A stretch of DNA of 64,000 nt. It comes from Clitoria ternatea (Eukaryota > Streptophyta > Magnoliopsida > Fabales > Fabaceae). Where the stretch lies: assembly GCA_037962975.1 (NCBI GenBank), contig CM075675.1, positions 5,218,001 to 5,282,000 on the forward strand. Direction: 5' to 3'. The first letter of the stretch is position 1. The number at the start of each line of letters is the position of its first letter. Positions 13,785-25,930 of the stretch are shown here, piece after piece. The notes under the pieces are model-generated. The model saw only the letters and a program-made list of their open reading frames with translations, was not told where the DNA came from and ran no database searches. A program made the position numbers and the translations under genes.

Positions 13785-14980
13785 TATTGTATTTACCATA
13801 TTCAGTGTATAATTTTTCATTGTCATTGTTATTTGTAAAAATCATATCGAAAAAGTTGCTGTAATTATCTCTTGTATAACAGCATAGCTACTAGTCTAAG
13901 TTCACTGGATAGGAAACAAATAATAGGAAGAAAAAAAAAGGTGTAGTGTAGCATTGCTAATTTAGGCAGCACCACATTATACAAAATTTCAATTTTTTTG
14001 AGGAAATCTCACTTGAAGACATTTATCCATTGTACCGGTGACCCATTGAGGTGATTATATGATTTCTTTGTTGGAGGCCTTCTTTCTTAATCTCTTTTTT
14101 TAATATGGAGGTAAGAAACAGAATGGTAATTTTATAATTAAAACTGCAAATAAAAAATGATAATAAAAAAATATTTTTTACAATCTAAACGGCCCTTTAG
14201 AAAGTGAGATAAACCACACTAGCTTATCCTTGTAACTAACACCACTCATTTGGTCCTTGGTATGCAATATTAATTTCTCCAAATACTATTTATCTTTGGA
14301 TGGGAAATTTGGCTCTATTGGAGCAAGCCGCTTTGAGATACTATTATATGCTGTAGTAATCTCATAAAGTTCAATTCCCGTTGAACCATGACAGTATTAT
14401 TCTATTTGATTTTTTAGGCCCGTCATCTCGATGGTTATGTCATAGATGTTTTAAAATCTATATGCGATGAATAGACTTATCCTATGATGATATATTTGCT
14501 TTTTTAACATAATTTCAGTTTTTACTAAAGTACATGAGAAACAAGATAAAGGATAAGGCTATGAATGTGTACTTCCACATGAATGATTACTATTTTTTTT
14601 TTCTAAATTTAAAATTTTTTCAAAATAAAAATAAGAACAACTTAAGATATAAGAAAATTGCTGAAGCAAAAATTACCGACCCAATAACATGCGATCAAAG
14701 AGATTTCTTGTAATTGCCTAAACGCACAAGGAAGCGGGAATCACTGAAAGAAAAAGTGAAATTATATTCATGAAACACCAAATTCAACATTTTCATACAA
14801 ATAAGAGAACTTAGAGAAGTGTGTAATAAAGTAATGTGATGGACACATAAGAGAAAATAAGTGTTACATAAATTGTATTGTAAGTCTCTAAATAATAAAC
14901 AGTTGACAACAATCACTGATTCTGGAATCCCTCAGATTTTGGAGCTACATAAGGACATTCACAATTTAGATTCTGACTTT
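13785..14980. other. CLPX 3' flank and intergenic DNA
   Basis: AT-rich sequence after the CLPX stop codon, presumably holding its 3' UTR and polyadenylation region. I see no further gene, RNA gene or mobile element here. Confidence 0.5.
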
Positions 14981-14984
14981 AAAC

Positions 14985-15985
14985 TGATAGAGTATGCTGA
15001 TTGGTTACTTTTCTTTTTTGTTAGGTATTTTCATTTGACCCGTAATCAATATTGCATGATTTCATAGAAGATTGACAAATAGTAATGCAAGTATCATATT
15101 ATTATGGTAATTGAGTGTTTTTGCTTACTGAAATAACTTCTGTTTGGATTTTAAATAAGTGAAACCAAAGAATTTAGTACTGCCAGTAAAATTCTGAACA
15201 TTGTTGATCAATCAAAATCAAATTTACTTATTCTGGCCCACATTCTGTTATGGGATTTGTCCATGCAACTGCTACACAGATGTTCTTAACGAAGTGAAAT
15301 GCCACAAATATTTCAGTACGAATCTTGGGAGTGTAGCAATATGAGAAAGGTTATTCTAAAGAATATCAACGCACTTTAGAGGATAAGGTGTAATAAAAGT
15401 CGTTGGTTTGAGAGTAAACAGTTAAGATTTACTAACTTCAATGAAACCAACAATAATTGAAATCCACGGCCAATATTAAGCACCTCTATAGAAGTGTCAA
15501 ATTCCAATATAACCTGAAAAAACTTCCATACATTAGGGGGTGGTCTCTTCCTTTTGCTCATGTCATGTGCATTCTTATGACAATGTGCAAACTCAAACTA
15601 ATGGCACCCATGGCTCATTTACAAGCATTACAGTAGCAACAATAGTCCCTAGGTAGAGACTAGAGAATTGTTGTTATTCCCCTCATTGAATGGTTTTTCA
15701 GAAACACCTGCTAATCAAAATCACATAAAACGAGACAGATAATTGTTTCTGTTATTCCCCTCATTGAATGGTTCTCCAGAAAATATTCAAAAATAAAATT
15801 AACGGAAGGAAAAAGGAAAAGGATAACTCACTGTTATGAGAGGGATCCCATACAGCAGAAAGAAAGTTGCGTGTTCCTGTTATTCACGGCAAGCAAGAAC
15901 AAGAGGAACATCGGAATCGAACAAAGCTGAACTTGCGGTTTCATAGCCTGTCTCTTCGGGTTCAGTATCCGTTTCTAGAGGTTCT
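14985..15985 (-). repeat. TNL 3'-flank conserved block, copy 1
   Basis: A noncoding block of about 0.7-1 kb that recurs, diverged but collinear, at 34530-35235 and 35405-36640. Shared landmarks in order include a string near 14990-15080 (also at about 35410-35510), a CCACAAATATTT string (about 15302), the TATTCCCC...TTGAATGG doublet (about 15675-15775), and a TATTCACGGCAAGCAAGAAC string (about 15880). It lies 3' of the full-length TNL. On the minus strand it includes an ATAACA|GTGAGT string (near 15830) that looks like a splice donor and is kept in copy 3, so it may be part of a long spliced 3' UTR. It has no open frame of note. Confidence 0.6.
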
Positions 15986-17480
15986 CTAGATGTCTACAGA
16001 CAGTTGGCTTTGATGTGACTTTTTTCCTCTACAAACAGGGGATGACAAAAGGTTTCAACACATCTGGTATTCTACAATGAAATACCATAATTTCTTTTGT
16101 GCAAAAGATAGTTCATCATGAAATTTTTTTTGATAATAGATAGTTATGGGTGTCACATATGTAACTCCTTCATTTGTATATGGGTTAGGACACCCTTTGT
16201 ATCTTTTGTTATAATCTTATTTTTTTGCTGATTAAAAAAAAAACTACCGCATACATAAGGTTAGGGACCCTAAACCATATACTTAATCAATGTCAGGAAT
16301 CTTGGTTGTGAAAGAGACTTACTTGAAGAGAAATTCATCTTTGGATGTATATTCAAGTAAAAACTAATAGAAGGTGAAATCTAATATTGTAAATAAATAC
16401 TACTATTATTATTTATTTTGGGTGAATGTAATATAACTACATTATTTTCTAGTGTTAATTACTTGATACAAACTTACAAATTACAATGCTATCACTACTT
16501 CCCGTATAAATTTAGTTTTCCATATAGACAAAGCTTAAATCCATAGAAGGAAGAAATATGTAGACTTGTGTTGTTGCATAGTTTTTCTATCTATTTTAGT
16601 TGGAATAATAACAATGTTTAGTATGTTCCATTACATCAAGAAGTAAATTATCTTTAAACAATGTCAGGTATAGTTTCACTTTGATAATTTTTTTTAATGA
16701 TATATGTATTCTACGAATAAATGATTTGCTTCAATATAATATAAATCACTAAGAAAATTCAAGCTATACCAAAACACCTGGAGTATTAAGTGTTAACTTG
16801 ATAGCCATTTTGATAGCTATTGTATATTATGGTGATGCATAATTTTTTGTTTTTGAAACAACTATTTGACTGCACATTAAGTAAGTAATCAAAATAGAAT
16901 TGTAGTTCAAGAGGAAGGAGAAGAAAAGAGTGTCTGACTTTTTACTTAAACATGCTTCAGACAAACTAAAATAAATTATCATGCCAATCTCAAACACAAA
17001 ATTTGGACAAGTGAATGAAAATAAAAGTCCAATATTAACCTCTTGGTCCATCTAATTTTCTGTAACTTTGAATGTTTTGAAAATGTTGATTGTTGAAAAG
17101 CAATTGCATATGGAATACCATATCACTCAGATTACGGAGAGATTTTATACCCAATTATCAAAATGAAACATTGAAACCTGATGAGGAAAAGTTTAGATTT
17201 CTTCTATAAGTAAGGATTTTAGGATACAAAAAGAAAATATAGAACAATAAAAACACTGATTTGGAGAAACATAGCACTCAGCAAGTGAACTTACCTTTGA
17301 GTGCTGCCCCTGCGTTGACACGTTGATTGCATCGCTGGAACAAAAAGAAATGAAAAACCACCGCACACCCAGTTCCACATGTGACTGAAAATCCTTATGC
17401 TGTTGCTGTTGCACAAATTATGTCCCAAATTCTATTCATTTTGCAGGAACTAGTGGTTTTGTAATTCTGAACCATTGAGA
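15986..17480 (-). other. TNL 3' UTR/flank with a conserved splice-donor-like site
   Basis: Sequence 3' of the full-length TNL stop codon. On the minus strand, CAAAG|GTAAGTTC (donor at 17294) is a perfect plant splice donor and has a counterpart (CAAAG|GTAAAT at 36960) in the same position 3' of the second TNL. This suggests an intron in the 3' UTR. The part at about 17100-17215 recurs at 36780-36905, 54040-54140 and 55250-55350. No protein-coding gene seen. Confidence 0.45.
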
Positions 17481-20400
17481 TCACCACTTAATGATTTTTT
17501 TCTTTCTACAAGGATTTGTGAGACCATCATCTAATTTTCTCTTCATGCAAGGATTGATCAATCGAATATCATCCATGCTACTTTCCTTTTCGAGTAGATG
17601 AATTCCGCTTTGTATGAAGATTGGGTTGCCCATCTTATCTTCATATAAAATCTCTGCATGGTTCCATTCGTTTTCTAAAAATACATCACTAAGATCAGAT
17701 CCATGTGTTGTGTTTCTCAGGTCAAAAAGAATTGTATGGTCCATTTCAATCCTATGAATATCAAACCGAGATTTATGCCCGTTGATGATTATGAAAGAGT
17801 CAGCCCTCTCACTCAACACAAAACAGAGAAGTAGTGCAGGAATTTTTTCACGAAACCAGAAAGATATTGATGTTCTCATGCTTAGGTGATCAAACCACTC
17901 TGGAATTGTTGCTCCTGGCAAAATGAAATAGGTATTTCCAGCTTCATGTAGTTCCTGCCAGTTATAAGTAAATAATAAGTTAAGCAGCACTCATTGCAGT
18001 ATCAATTATCAAATCAAACTTGTTAAAACAAGACAATACCTGATTAAGTAACTTGCTTATAGTTGAAGAAGTCAAGGATTCACACTCCTCTGCTCGGAAT
18101 TCTTTCATGTTTGGTGGAATCCCTCTAATTTTTTGGAGATGCAAGCAATCGCTCAAATCAAGTTTCTTTAAAACTCGAAACTCTTTAGCACATTCAGGAA
18201 TAACTATGAAATTGTTATTTCTTAGGTGTAATTCTTGCACATTAGCAAACAACTTGGGAACTATAGGAAAAAATTCATCTGACAGATTGCAGTTTACAAG
18301 GCGAAGGCGTTGTATGTTTGAAGAGTTCACTTTTCCTTCACCCTCATCCTCCTTAGGCAATAGCCACCCGTCCAATCCGTAAGCTGAGAAAAAAACTAGT
18401 TCTGGCATTGTGACAATGTTCTGAATAGAAATGTCAATTTTGCTTGTTTTTCCGTAATTTAGATATAACTCTTGAAGCCCCGTAAGATTTCGAAATGAAG
18501 GTGGAATTTTTCTTATAGGAGTTCCTGTCAAGGAAAGTTTTCTTAAGTTTTCCATCTTTCCTAATACCTCTGGAAATTTCTTAAGCTTACAACCTGTAAG
18601 GTCAAATTTTTCAAGTGAGGTCAACATGATGGGTGGAAAACGCCTAAGCTTATAACACAATGAAGCATCCAGAATTTTAAGTTTATTTAGAAACCCAACC
18701 GAATCATGAATATTCGATACATTCTCACACCATGAAAATGACAACTTTTGTAATTGTTGAAGACAAGAAACATCAGGTATGCCTGTTAAATATTCACAGT
18801 GGTCAAAATTCAAACTTATCAGATTCACCAACTTCTGCAATATGAAAAAGGAGAACAAGATCCAAATTAATAACATTAATAGACAATAACTGAAAGAATA
18901 ACCTAAAGGTGAAAATATCAAAAACACAAGGTTAAGGAAATAAACTAACACTTGCCTTTTTCGAAAATAAGCCAGCTGACAATTCGAGTGAGGAAAAGCA
19001 GCTCCCAGGTAAGTTGCAAATAACAAGTTTCCTTGGATGAAAATCGTATGGTAAATTTTGTGAAGGATACTGCCACCATTCTAAAACTCTTAAACTATTT
19101 GGGAGATGTTTGGGTCCCTCAGAAAAACTCACATTTTTAATAATAAGTGTTCTGAGGTTTTTCATCTTCTTGAAGGCCTTCCCATTCCACTCTACGATTT
19201 CTTCTTTGTTGAATTTAGAGAGTTGTAGACATATAATCTCAATTTCACCAGTTCCCTGTTAGCACAAAAAGAACAAATCAACGTCAACTATACTAGGACT
19301 AGACATATTTAGAGAAACTTACATATTATAGAGTGAATAATAATAAAAAGGAACAAAATAGATGAAAAACACGATGAGGAGTAGCTTGAAGCACAACAAA
19401 TTACAATATCCTCAGAGATTTATTTGCCTTATGGTATGAATTTTAAGATTGCTAAAATCTCCTAAGATAAAATTTAAGACCAGAGAACTAGTAGAAAACA
19501 ATTTTATTGACTCAAATCACAAGAATGAAAGAAAAAAATAGAATAAGGGATGAAAGAGGAAAAGATAGAATGTAGTCTGAGAGAGAAGAAAGGGAGTTAA
19601 AAGGGAAAAAACCTGATCCAAGAAATATCAGTAGTTTAAGATAAACTTGATAAGTGAAAGGAATAAAATCAACTCAAAACTCATCCATAACGTTTTCTTT
19701 TATCCATTGGAACAACGGTAAAGGAGAGAAGAATAAATTTCAAGAAATAAGGGAATCAAGGGTTGAACCTAGTTCTCAACACTTTGATATCCATATCATG
19801 CACCAGCTCAGTTGATTTCACAAGATCTTTACAAGTTTTATAAAATAAAATAATTTTTATCATAAAATAACTGAGGTGAGCAAATATATAATAGGCAAAA
19901 AGAGACTGAAGGTTTAAAAGATGAAAAACCAGCCACCATCGACCCATGCAAACAAGTTAGTCTTACTCACCGAATTTTCTTCCAAAACACGAATGATATC
20001 TTTCGAGAACCATAACCTACTACGTTTTCCAGACTCTTTTGGTGATTCTTTTCGAACAATTTCTTTGCCCATGTCCTCCATCAGGTCATGCATTGTCACT
20101 TTGCCATAATGATCAAGCTTTATGAGAGATTTTTCAACTAACGATCCTATATGGTATTTCATGTTGTCATCATAATGAGCACGGAGTATATCTTCGATTT
20201 CAGGCAATCCATATCCTTTGAAGCAGCAAGCAATGTCAAGAAAAACACTCTGTTCATCTTCCTTTAAAGAGTCAAAGCTTACTTTTAGTATATCTTGGAT
20301 CTCTTCATTTGGAATCCTTTCAAACCGATTCAAAGCAGATTCCCATTCTTCTGTACTTTTTCCAAATAGGCTGGAACCTATTACTTCCAAAGCCAATGGA

Positions 20401-21878
20401 AGGCCTGAAGCATACATTACTACACGATACAAGACATCCTTGTAACATGGATCAACATGTTCTGATTTAAAAGCTTTCCAATTGAGCAACTGAAAAGCAT
20501 CTTCCTTATTCAATTCATTCACCTCATATAATTTTTTGATATTGTGACGTGCTAGCAAGTGTTTCTCTCTAGTTGTGATGATGATTCTGCTACCAAGACC
20601 AAACCAATTGGGTTTTCCAACAATTGCTTGTAATTGCTCCTCATTGTTGACATCATCTACAATTAAAAGAACCTTCTTTTGTTGGAGTCTATGTTGTATT
20701 ATTGAAATTCCTTGTCTGACACTTGCTAACTCAATTTTATCATCTCCAAGTGTTTGAGAAAGAAGGATGCTTTGGAGATGTTGCAACCCATGTTTGCTTG
20801 AATTTTCTCTCACATTTTCAAGAAAACATAAAGCTTCAAAATGGTCAGCAATTGAATTATAAACTGCTAGAGCAAGTGTTGTTTTACCCACTCCACCAAT
20901 ACCATGGATCCCTAGCATGTGAACCACACCATCAGATCCAACATCTAGTAGTGAATTCACGTTCAGCACTTGGGATTCCAATCCTACCGGATAATCAGCA
21001 ACAGGTAAAAGGACACGGTTAATCTTCTTAGTGACATTTTCCACGATCTTCTCAATAAACTTGTGTTCATATCCATCCCTGCACAATTAGGAAAAAAAAA
21101 AAGTCATACTACTGCATAATGTCCACACGTTTATTTATACTCCCTGGTTATTATAACTTTCGACTTAAATATGCTTTTACACTTGTATTGTCCCTATTAA
21201 ATTCTAAGATTTAAAAAATAGTTCATGTTATTATAGTGTCACTATTAAGAGATGATTTGTCTAACAGATCTCGACATCATTCAATGATATATAGTCTCAC
21301 ATTTAAGAAACTTATTATCACAAATTAAAGTTATTTGGTGGTTAATTTGTAAGGATGTAAATTGTAATAAATAGACAAATAAAAGAGAAGATTAGAATGT
21401 ACCCATGTTTGTAATGATAGCCAGACAAGTTGGCTGCTTGGTTAAGAGCAGTCTTCCAATTCTGCAATCTCATGTTCTTCATGAACCTCGCCTTATGCTT
21501 AGCTAGTGCTTCTCCATAACTCCCAGTCTGGTACCGCACCTGAGAAGGATCAACTTTGTAGAAAACTGGCAAAACCAAGCGACCTTTTTCCTTAAAGTAG
21601 TTTATGATGTTGACAAGTTCGTCTAAACAAAAGGAAGAAGAAGCATAGTTTTCAGAGAATACAGGAATGGCAATCCTGGACTCTTGAATGGCCTTGACAA
21701 GTGATGTTGTGATTCCATCCCCTCCTTCGAGATCAACTTCATCGAAGAATGTGTGGATTCCCTTGTCTTCAAGAGCTCTATGAAGAAAGCCAGTGAATCC
21801 GTAGCGGGTATCAGAGCCTCTGAAACTGAGAAAGACATCGTAGGAGAATCCATAAGTGAAGGATGATGCCACCGCCAT
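17481..21878 (-). CDS. full-length TIR-NBS-LRR (TNL) disease-resistance receptor, 5 exons, 1050 aa
   Basis: Intracellular immune receptor. Exons on the minus strand: 21878-21403, 21078-19971, 19255-18956, 18834-18040, 17954-17481. All joins keep phase. The first ATG (21878) fits the usual MA start of the family. The TIR domain occupies about residues 10-155, with YDVFLSFRGSD and the conserved glutamate E87 in the FCLDEL motif, the catalytic residue of plant TIR NADases. NB-ARC: P-loop GIHGIGGVGKTT (215-226), Walker B LLIVDDV (296-302), GLPLAL (384-389), MHD (488-490). Leucine-rich repeats run from about 529 to 890. The last exon (894-1050) starts ELHEAGNTYF and contains IPEWFDH, matching the C-JID domain. 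Intron 3 is best read as GC-AG. All marker motifs are intact, so it is likely functional; the pathogen recognised is unknown. Confidence 0.93.
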
Positions 21879-22478
21879 TTGAACTGAGCACAAAGGTGAG
21901 TACTTAGAGAATCTTCAGAATCAAAGACTTCAATCACAACTCTGCTACTGCTGAGGAATCATTGATTTCAATTACGGTGTCCACAAAGAGGCGTGACATG
22001 GATTAGTTTCTAGCAATGTCTTAAAATGTCCAAGAACCGTCATTTTTGACTTCTATAAGTTAATCTGACTAGATGCTAACCTGCGCCTTGCACATGTGCA
22101 GTACAGTTCATTAGGTCAGCAAAGTACCAAAGTAATAATTTTTTTATGGTATATTGGAGAGAGTTACAAGCATTAACATAACTTTAGAGTATTAAATCAA
22201 ATTTATTATTCTTACAAATAATATTAATGGGACTCCAGGAGGTCCATGGAACTAGTTCATCCGGATTTTATGATGTGGTTCCATTATTTTTAAGCTGAAA
22301 ATATACATGTCTTCTCAAAGAATAACAGAGAAGGGAGGTATAAGGAGATAAAATTCAGGTGTAGGAAGAAATTGCCTTTATTTTGATTGCTTATCAATAT
22401 CTTACCCCAATTTCATTTTGTGATAGCAAATAATAAATAAAGAAAAATATTTATAACATAATTAAAATGTATTATAAA
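21879..22478. other. TNL 5' flank
   Basis: Region upstream of the full-length TNL. The first 100 bases or so resemble the sequence upstream of the TIR fragments at 30478 and 55663 (a shared CAGAATCAAA string and an AACTCTGCT-type string), so some TNL promoter sequence is conserved. The rest is AT-rich with no further gene. Confidence 0.45.
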
Positions 22479-23436
22479 TGATCCGGTCTGGACACCGGCC
22501 CTAAGACTAAGAGATAATTATCTTAGCTGACTCAGAATTCAGTCGGAATTACTGAACAAGGATCCAGTCGGTATATTACTGAATAACGATCCAGTCGGTA
22601 AAAATGTTAGCCATCCTCAATCGGTATCACAAGATACCGACTCAGTCTACAACTATACTGGATATCCGAACAGTGACTAAGGTATCAGATACTTCATCCG
22701 TTCCCCTTCCACTCGGTGTTGAGAAGCTGTACCGGGTCAATCAACCGGTCTCTATCATAACACATGCAATCGGTGTCATCCATATACATCCGGACTGTAA
22801 TTCCATATCAGGCGTTCTCCCTATACCGGTTAGTCCGGATAACACCATGCACACCGGATGGCATATTCATCATCCAACAGAAGATAACGGGCATTGTTAT
22901 AGGGACCGATCAATAGTTCCCTGCACTACGAGCCAAAATCTGCTCACGGGAATGGTCAACTTGTCCCCTAATTCTAGCCTATACTCTCTACGCTCAATAT
23001 AAAATAGCCACTTGACCCAATCATGCTGACAAGTGCACAATAAAATAATAATATATAGTGCTATTGGAGGTTAGTGGTTCCCCACTAATATATCCTTGTA
23101 TTTCAAGCCAATCAGGTATATGAACTCTCTTCATCAATGAAGGGGGGGATCTTCAACTGAAACTACTTACGATTACTCTATGAAAAACATTCCTCACTTG
23201 GAATATTATCACTAACTTGAGCGTCGGAGAATCTTTGCAGGTGACACCACCATTCGCCCACATCAATGCGTTAGGTCGGTGTGAAGGATCTCCAGAACGC
23301 CCAATCCGCTCTTCTCATACAAGTACAACGGATATTTACATCGGATACTCGTACATCCGGTCTTCTGCACAGTATCTTCATACTATTTATGATTGACTTG
23401 ACTCCGGATCTCTAGACCCCGGTTCAGGACAGATCA
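22479..23436 (+). repeat. 5' LTR of the gag-only retrotransposon
   Basis: A 958-bp direct repeat of 26880-27837, with TG...CA ends embedded in a short inverted repeat TGATC/GATCA. It is followed at once by the presumed primer-binding site. Confidence 0.93.
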
Positions 23437-23456
23437 TTGGCACGCCCAGTGGGACC
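23437..23456 (+). other. presumed primer-binding site
   Basis: The string after the LTR, TTGGCACGCCCAGTGGGACC, has the TGG start expected from pairing with the CCA end of a tRNA. I could not assign the tRNA with confidence. Confidence 0.55.
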
Positions 23457-23616
23457 CGTTAAAGTTATTCCCACTTCTCGTTTAAGAAGTCTTGTCTCTC
23501 ATCATGGAAGGGAAGAGGGGATCCAACCAGAGGGGCACGTGGAAGACATCACTGCCCAGGAACAACCAGTGAACGGGCGCTTAGCTTTTGAGTCGCCTGT
23601 GGAAAGTTCAAGAAGA

Positions 23617-24567
23617 ATGGTGCAGGTTTCAGCACCAGATCTAAAGGATGAGATGATACGAAAGTTGATGGAGGAACTGATGGAATTGAAGCATGAAAGA
23701 AAGAACATGGAGAAGAGAACCATGTCTCAGATCAAGGGGGCACATCACGCAACCGAGGGAGAAAAATCTTCTACCCCCCAGTATTCAGATATCCCCACAT
23801 TTAAAGGGAAGGATCAGATCCACGATCAGAGAGTTGTTAAAAGGAAGAGGAAGCTGATGACAGCCTCTCCAGTAACTTATAAGCTCACAGTCCCTTTTTC
23901 AAGGAGACTTATGAGTGTACGTATCCCTAAGCACCTACAGACTACTCAACCTCTCTCTATCAAAAAATACAGTGGTGAAACTGATCCTACTAAGCATCTT
24001 AATGCTTATACATTCGAAGCCATGTACCTGGGGGCAGATGAAGATGTCATGTGCAGGATGTTCCCTCAGACTCTTGTTAATGATGCCCTTAGTTGGTTCA
24101 GGAAACTACCATCAGGTTCCATCAACTCATGGGAAGAAATGGCAACAGCGTTTGTGGACCACTTTGTCATTTCCAGTGATATTCCTAGAACATCTCATAC
24201 CTTGGCTCAGATTAGGCAAGGAAAACATGAAACTCTCAAGGACTTCTTGAAGAGATTTCACAAGGAAGCAGCTGCTGTTCCAAACTTGGCAAAAGCAATA
24301 CAGTTGCACATAGCAATAGAAGCTTTACAACCAAGCTCTGCTTTTGCCCTGTCTTTGGCAAAGAATCCTCCACTGAATTTTGAAGAATTCAGGAGGAAAG
24401 CATCCAAGTATGTGAGCATTGAAATGCACTTGGAAGCAACAGTGGTGAGAGGGAGATCCCCAACGTCACAACGGAGTGATAAGAGCAAATCCATGTCGGA
24501 TCCCATGGAAAGACTGTTCCATGGCGATGCCTTCGATAGCTCCGCTCCACAACGTCAAGCAGAATAG
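23617..24567 (+). CDS. retrotransposon Gag polyprotein (Retrotrans_gag domain)
   Basis: An open frame runs from the end of the LTR to the stop at 24567; the first in-frame ATG is at 23617, giving 316 aa. The start is uncertain. The C-terminal two thirds match the Ty3-type Gag fold: KKYSGETDPTKHLNAY, a segment around ALSWFRKLPSGSINSWEEM, then TLAQIRQGKHETLKDFLKRF. The N-terminal part is basic and charged, with a predicted helical stretch rich in Met, Lys and Glu. No CCHC zinc knuckle is seen before the stop. The frame is open without lesions, so Gag may still be made. It is the only protein this element can encode. Confidence 0.82.
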   Translation: MVQVSAPDLKDEMIRKLMEELMELKHERKNMEKRTMSQIKGAHHATEGEKSSTPQYSDIPTFKGKDQIHDQRVVKRKRKLMTASPVTYKLTVPFSRRLMSVRIPKHLQTTQPLSIKKYSGETDPTKHLNAYTFEAMYLGADEDVMCRMFPQTLVNDALSWFRKLPSGSINSWEEMATAFVDHFVISSDIPRTSHTLAQIRQGKHETLKDFLKRFHKEAAAVPNLAKAIQLHIAIEALQPSSAFALSLAKNPPLNFEEFRRKASKYVSIEMHLEATVVRGRSPTSQRSDKSKSMSDPMERLFHGDAFDSSAPQRQAE

Positions 24568-24947
24568 ATGCATGCATTCGACAATTATGCCCCGACAACA
24601 ACATCAGGGCCGTTGAGAGGTCATTGATTGAGGATTAGGCCATCAAAATTAATAGCACCTTCTGCTGATACAGCTAGTCGGTAAGACGGTGTGCACTCTT
24701 TTTCCTTACTTGGGTTTTTCCCGATCGGGTTTTACCAAGAAGGTTTAACGAGGCATGATCCCGACTCGGCTCTCTTTCTCTCTTTTGTAATTCATAATTA
24801 ATGAAATTCTCTAAATGATTCACCCATTGTCTTTATGATGCACAACACTGTTGTGACAAGATACTTTCAGGACGGATGATCCTAACAATGTATCCATTGT
24901 TAGCGATGAACCTCTTTGAAGGAACAACTGGGTGAACCACCCCAATC

Positions 24948-25400
24948 GAAGGCCCAGATTGTAGGATTAAACCGAACTTTAGGTACAGTGAAGGCTCGGA
25001 TTGTAGGATTGAACCGAACTCCGAGTACGACTAGTAGGTTTGGCCAAACGTCAGTGAAGACCTGAGTTGTAGGATTAAACCGAACCTCAGGAAATGGGTT
25101 GTAGGATTGCACCGAACCCCATTCGAAGGCCCAGATTGTAGGATTAAACCGAACTCTGGGTACGGTTAGTAAGTTTGGCTGAACACCGGTGAAGACCTGG
25201 GTTGTAGGATTAAACCGAACCTCAGGAAATGGGTTGTAGGATTGCACCGAACCCCATTCGAAGGCCCAGATTGTAGGATTAAACCGAACTTTGAGTACGG
25301 TTAGTAAGTTTGGCTGAACACCGGTGAAGACCTGGGTTGTAGGATTAAACCGAACCTCAGGAAATGGGTTGTAGGATTGCACCGAACCCCATTTGAAGGC
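24948..25400 (+). repeat. tandem repeat, 135-bp period, about 3 copies
   Basis: Units start at about 24948 (with an extra 42 bases), 25125, 25260 and 25395 (partial). Each unit has several internal copies of TTGTAGGATTAAACCGAAC-type strings. Decayed scraps recur at about 26340-26495. The array lies in the noncoding part of the gag-only retrotransposon. Because 135 is a multiple of three, it creates a long spurious frame on the minus strand. Confidence 0.9.
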
Positions 25401-25438
25401 CGGTGAATGGGTAAAATCCAACACCGGTTGAAGAAGTA

Positions 25439-25930
25439 CGATTGAGATACAATTCCCCCAGGACGGATGCTCTCAATCACGTATTCTGTGAGTTGACGAG
25501 GTAACTCCTGGCGCGGACAATTCCCATCATCATCCTTATGATGGAAGTCTTTGAAGATTCAATTCGTACTCTTACGATTGAGATACAATTCCCCCAGGAC
25601 GGATGCTCTCAATCACGTATTCTGTGAGTTGACGAGGTAACTCCTGGCGCGGACAATTCCCATCATCATCCTTATGATGGAAGTCTTTGAAGACTCAATC
25701 CGTACTCTTACAATTGAGATACACTTCTTCCAGGACGGATGCTCTCAATCACGTATTCTGTGAGTTGACGAGGTAACTCCTGGCACGGACAATTCCCATC
25801 ATCATCCTTATGATGGAAGTCTTTGAAGACTCAATCCGTACTCTTACGATTGAGATATACTTCTTCCAGAATGGATAATCTCAATTACCAACCCTGTAAA
25901 TTGACGATGTAAATCCAAGTACAAACACCT
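25439..25930 (+). repeat. tandem repeat, 136-bp period, 3 full copies plus a decayed fourth
   Basis: Units start at 25439, 25575, 25711 and 25847, exactly 136 bp apart. Units 1 to 3 are nearly identical; the fourth decays after about 30 bases. Each unit carries CAGGACGGATG and CATCATCATCC strings. It directly follows the 135-bp array but shares no obvious sequence with it. Confidence 0.92.

Noticed and set aside
14315..14400. possible tRNA-like fold near GTTCAATTCCCG
   Set aside because: The string resembles a T-arm, but no matching acceptor stem or anticodon arm could be built.
24900..25424. 174-codon open frame on the minus strand with repeating VRFNPT and WGSVQSYNP strings
   Set aside because: It is the translation of the 135-bp tandem array; 135 is divisible by three, so the frame stays open by arithmetic. 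It starts and ends with the array.
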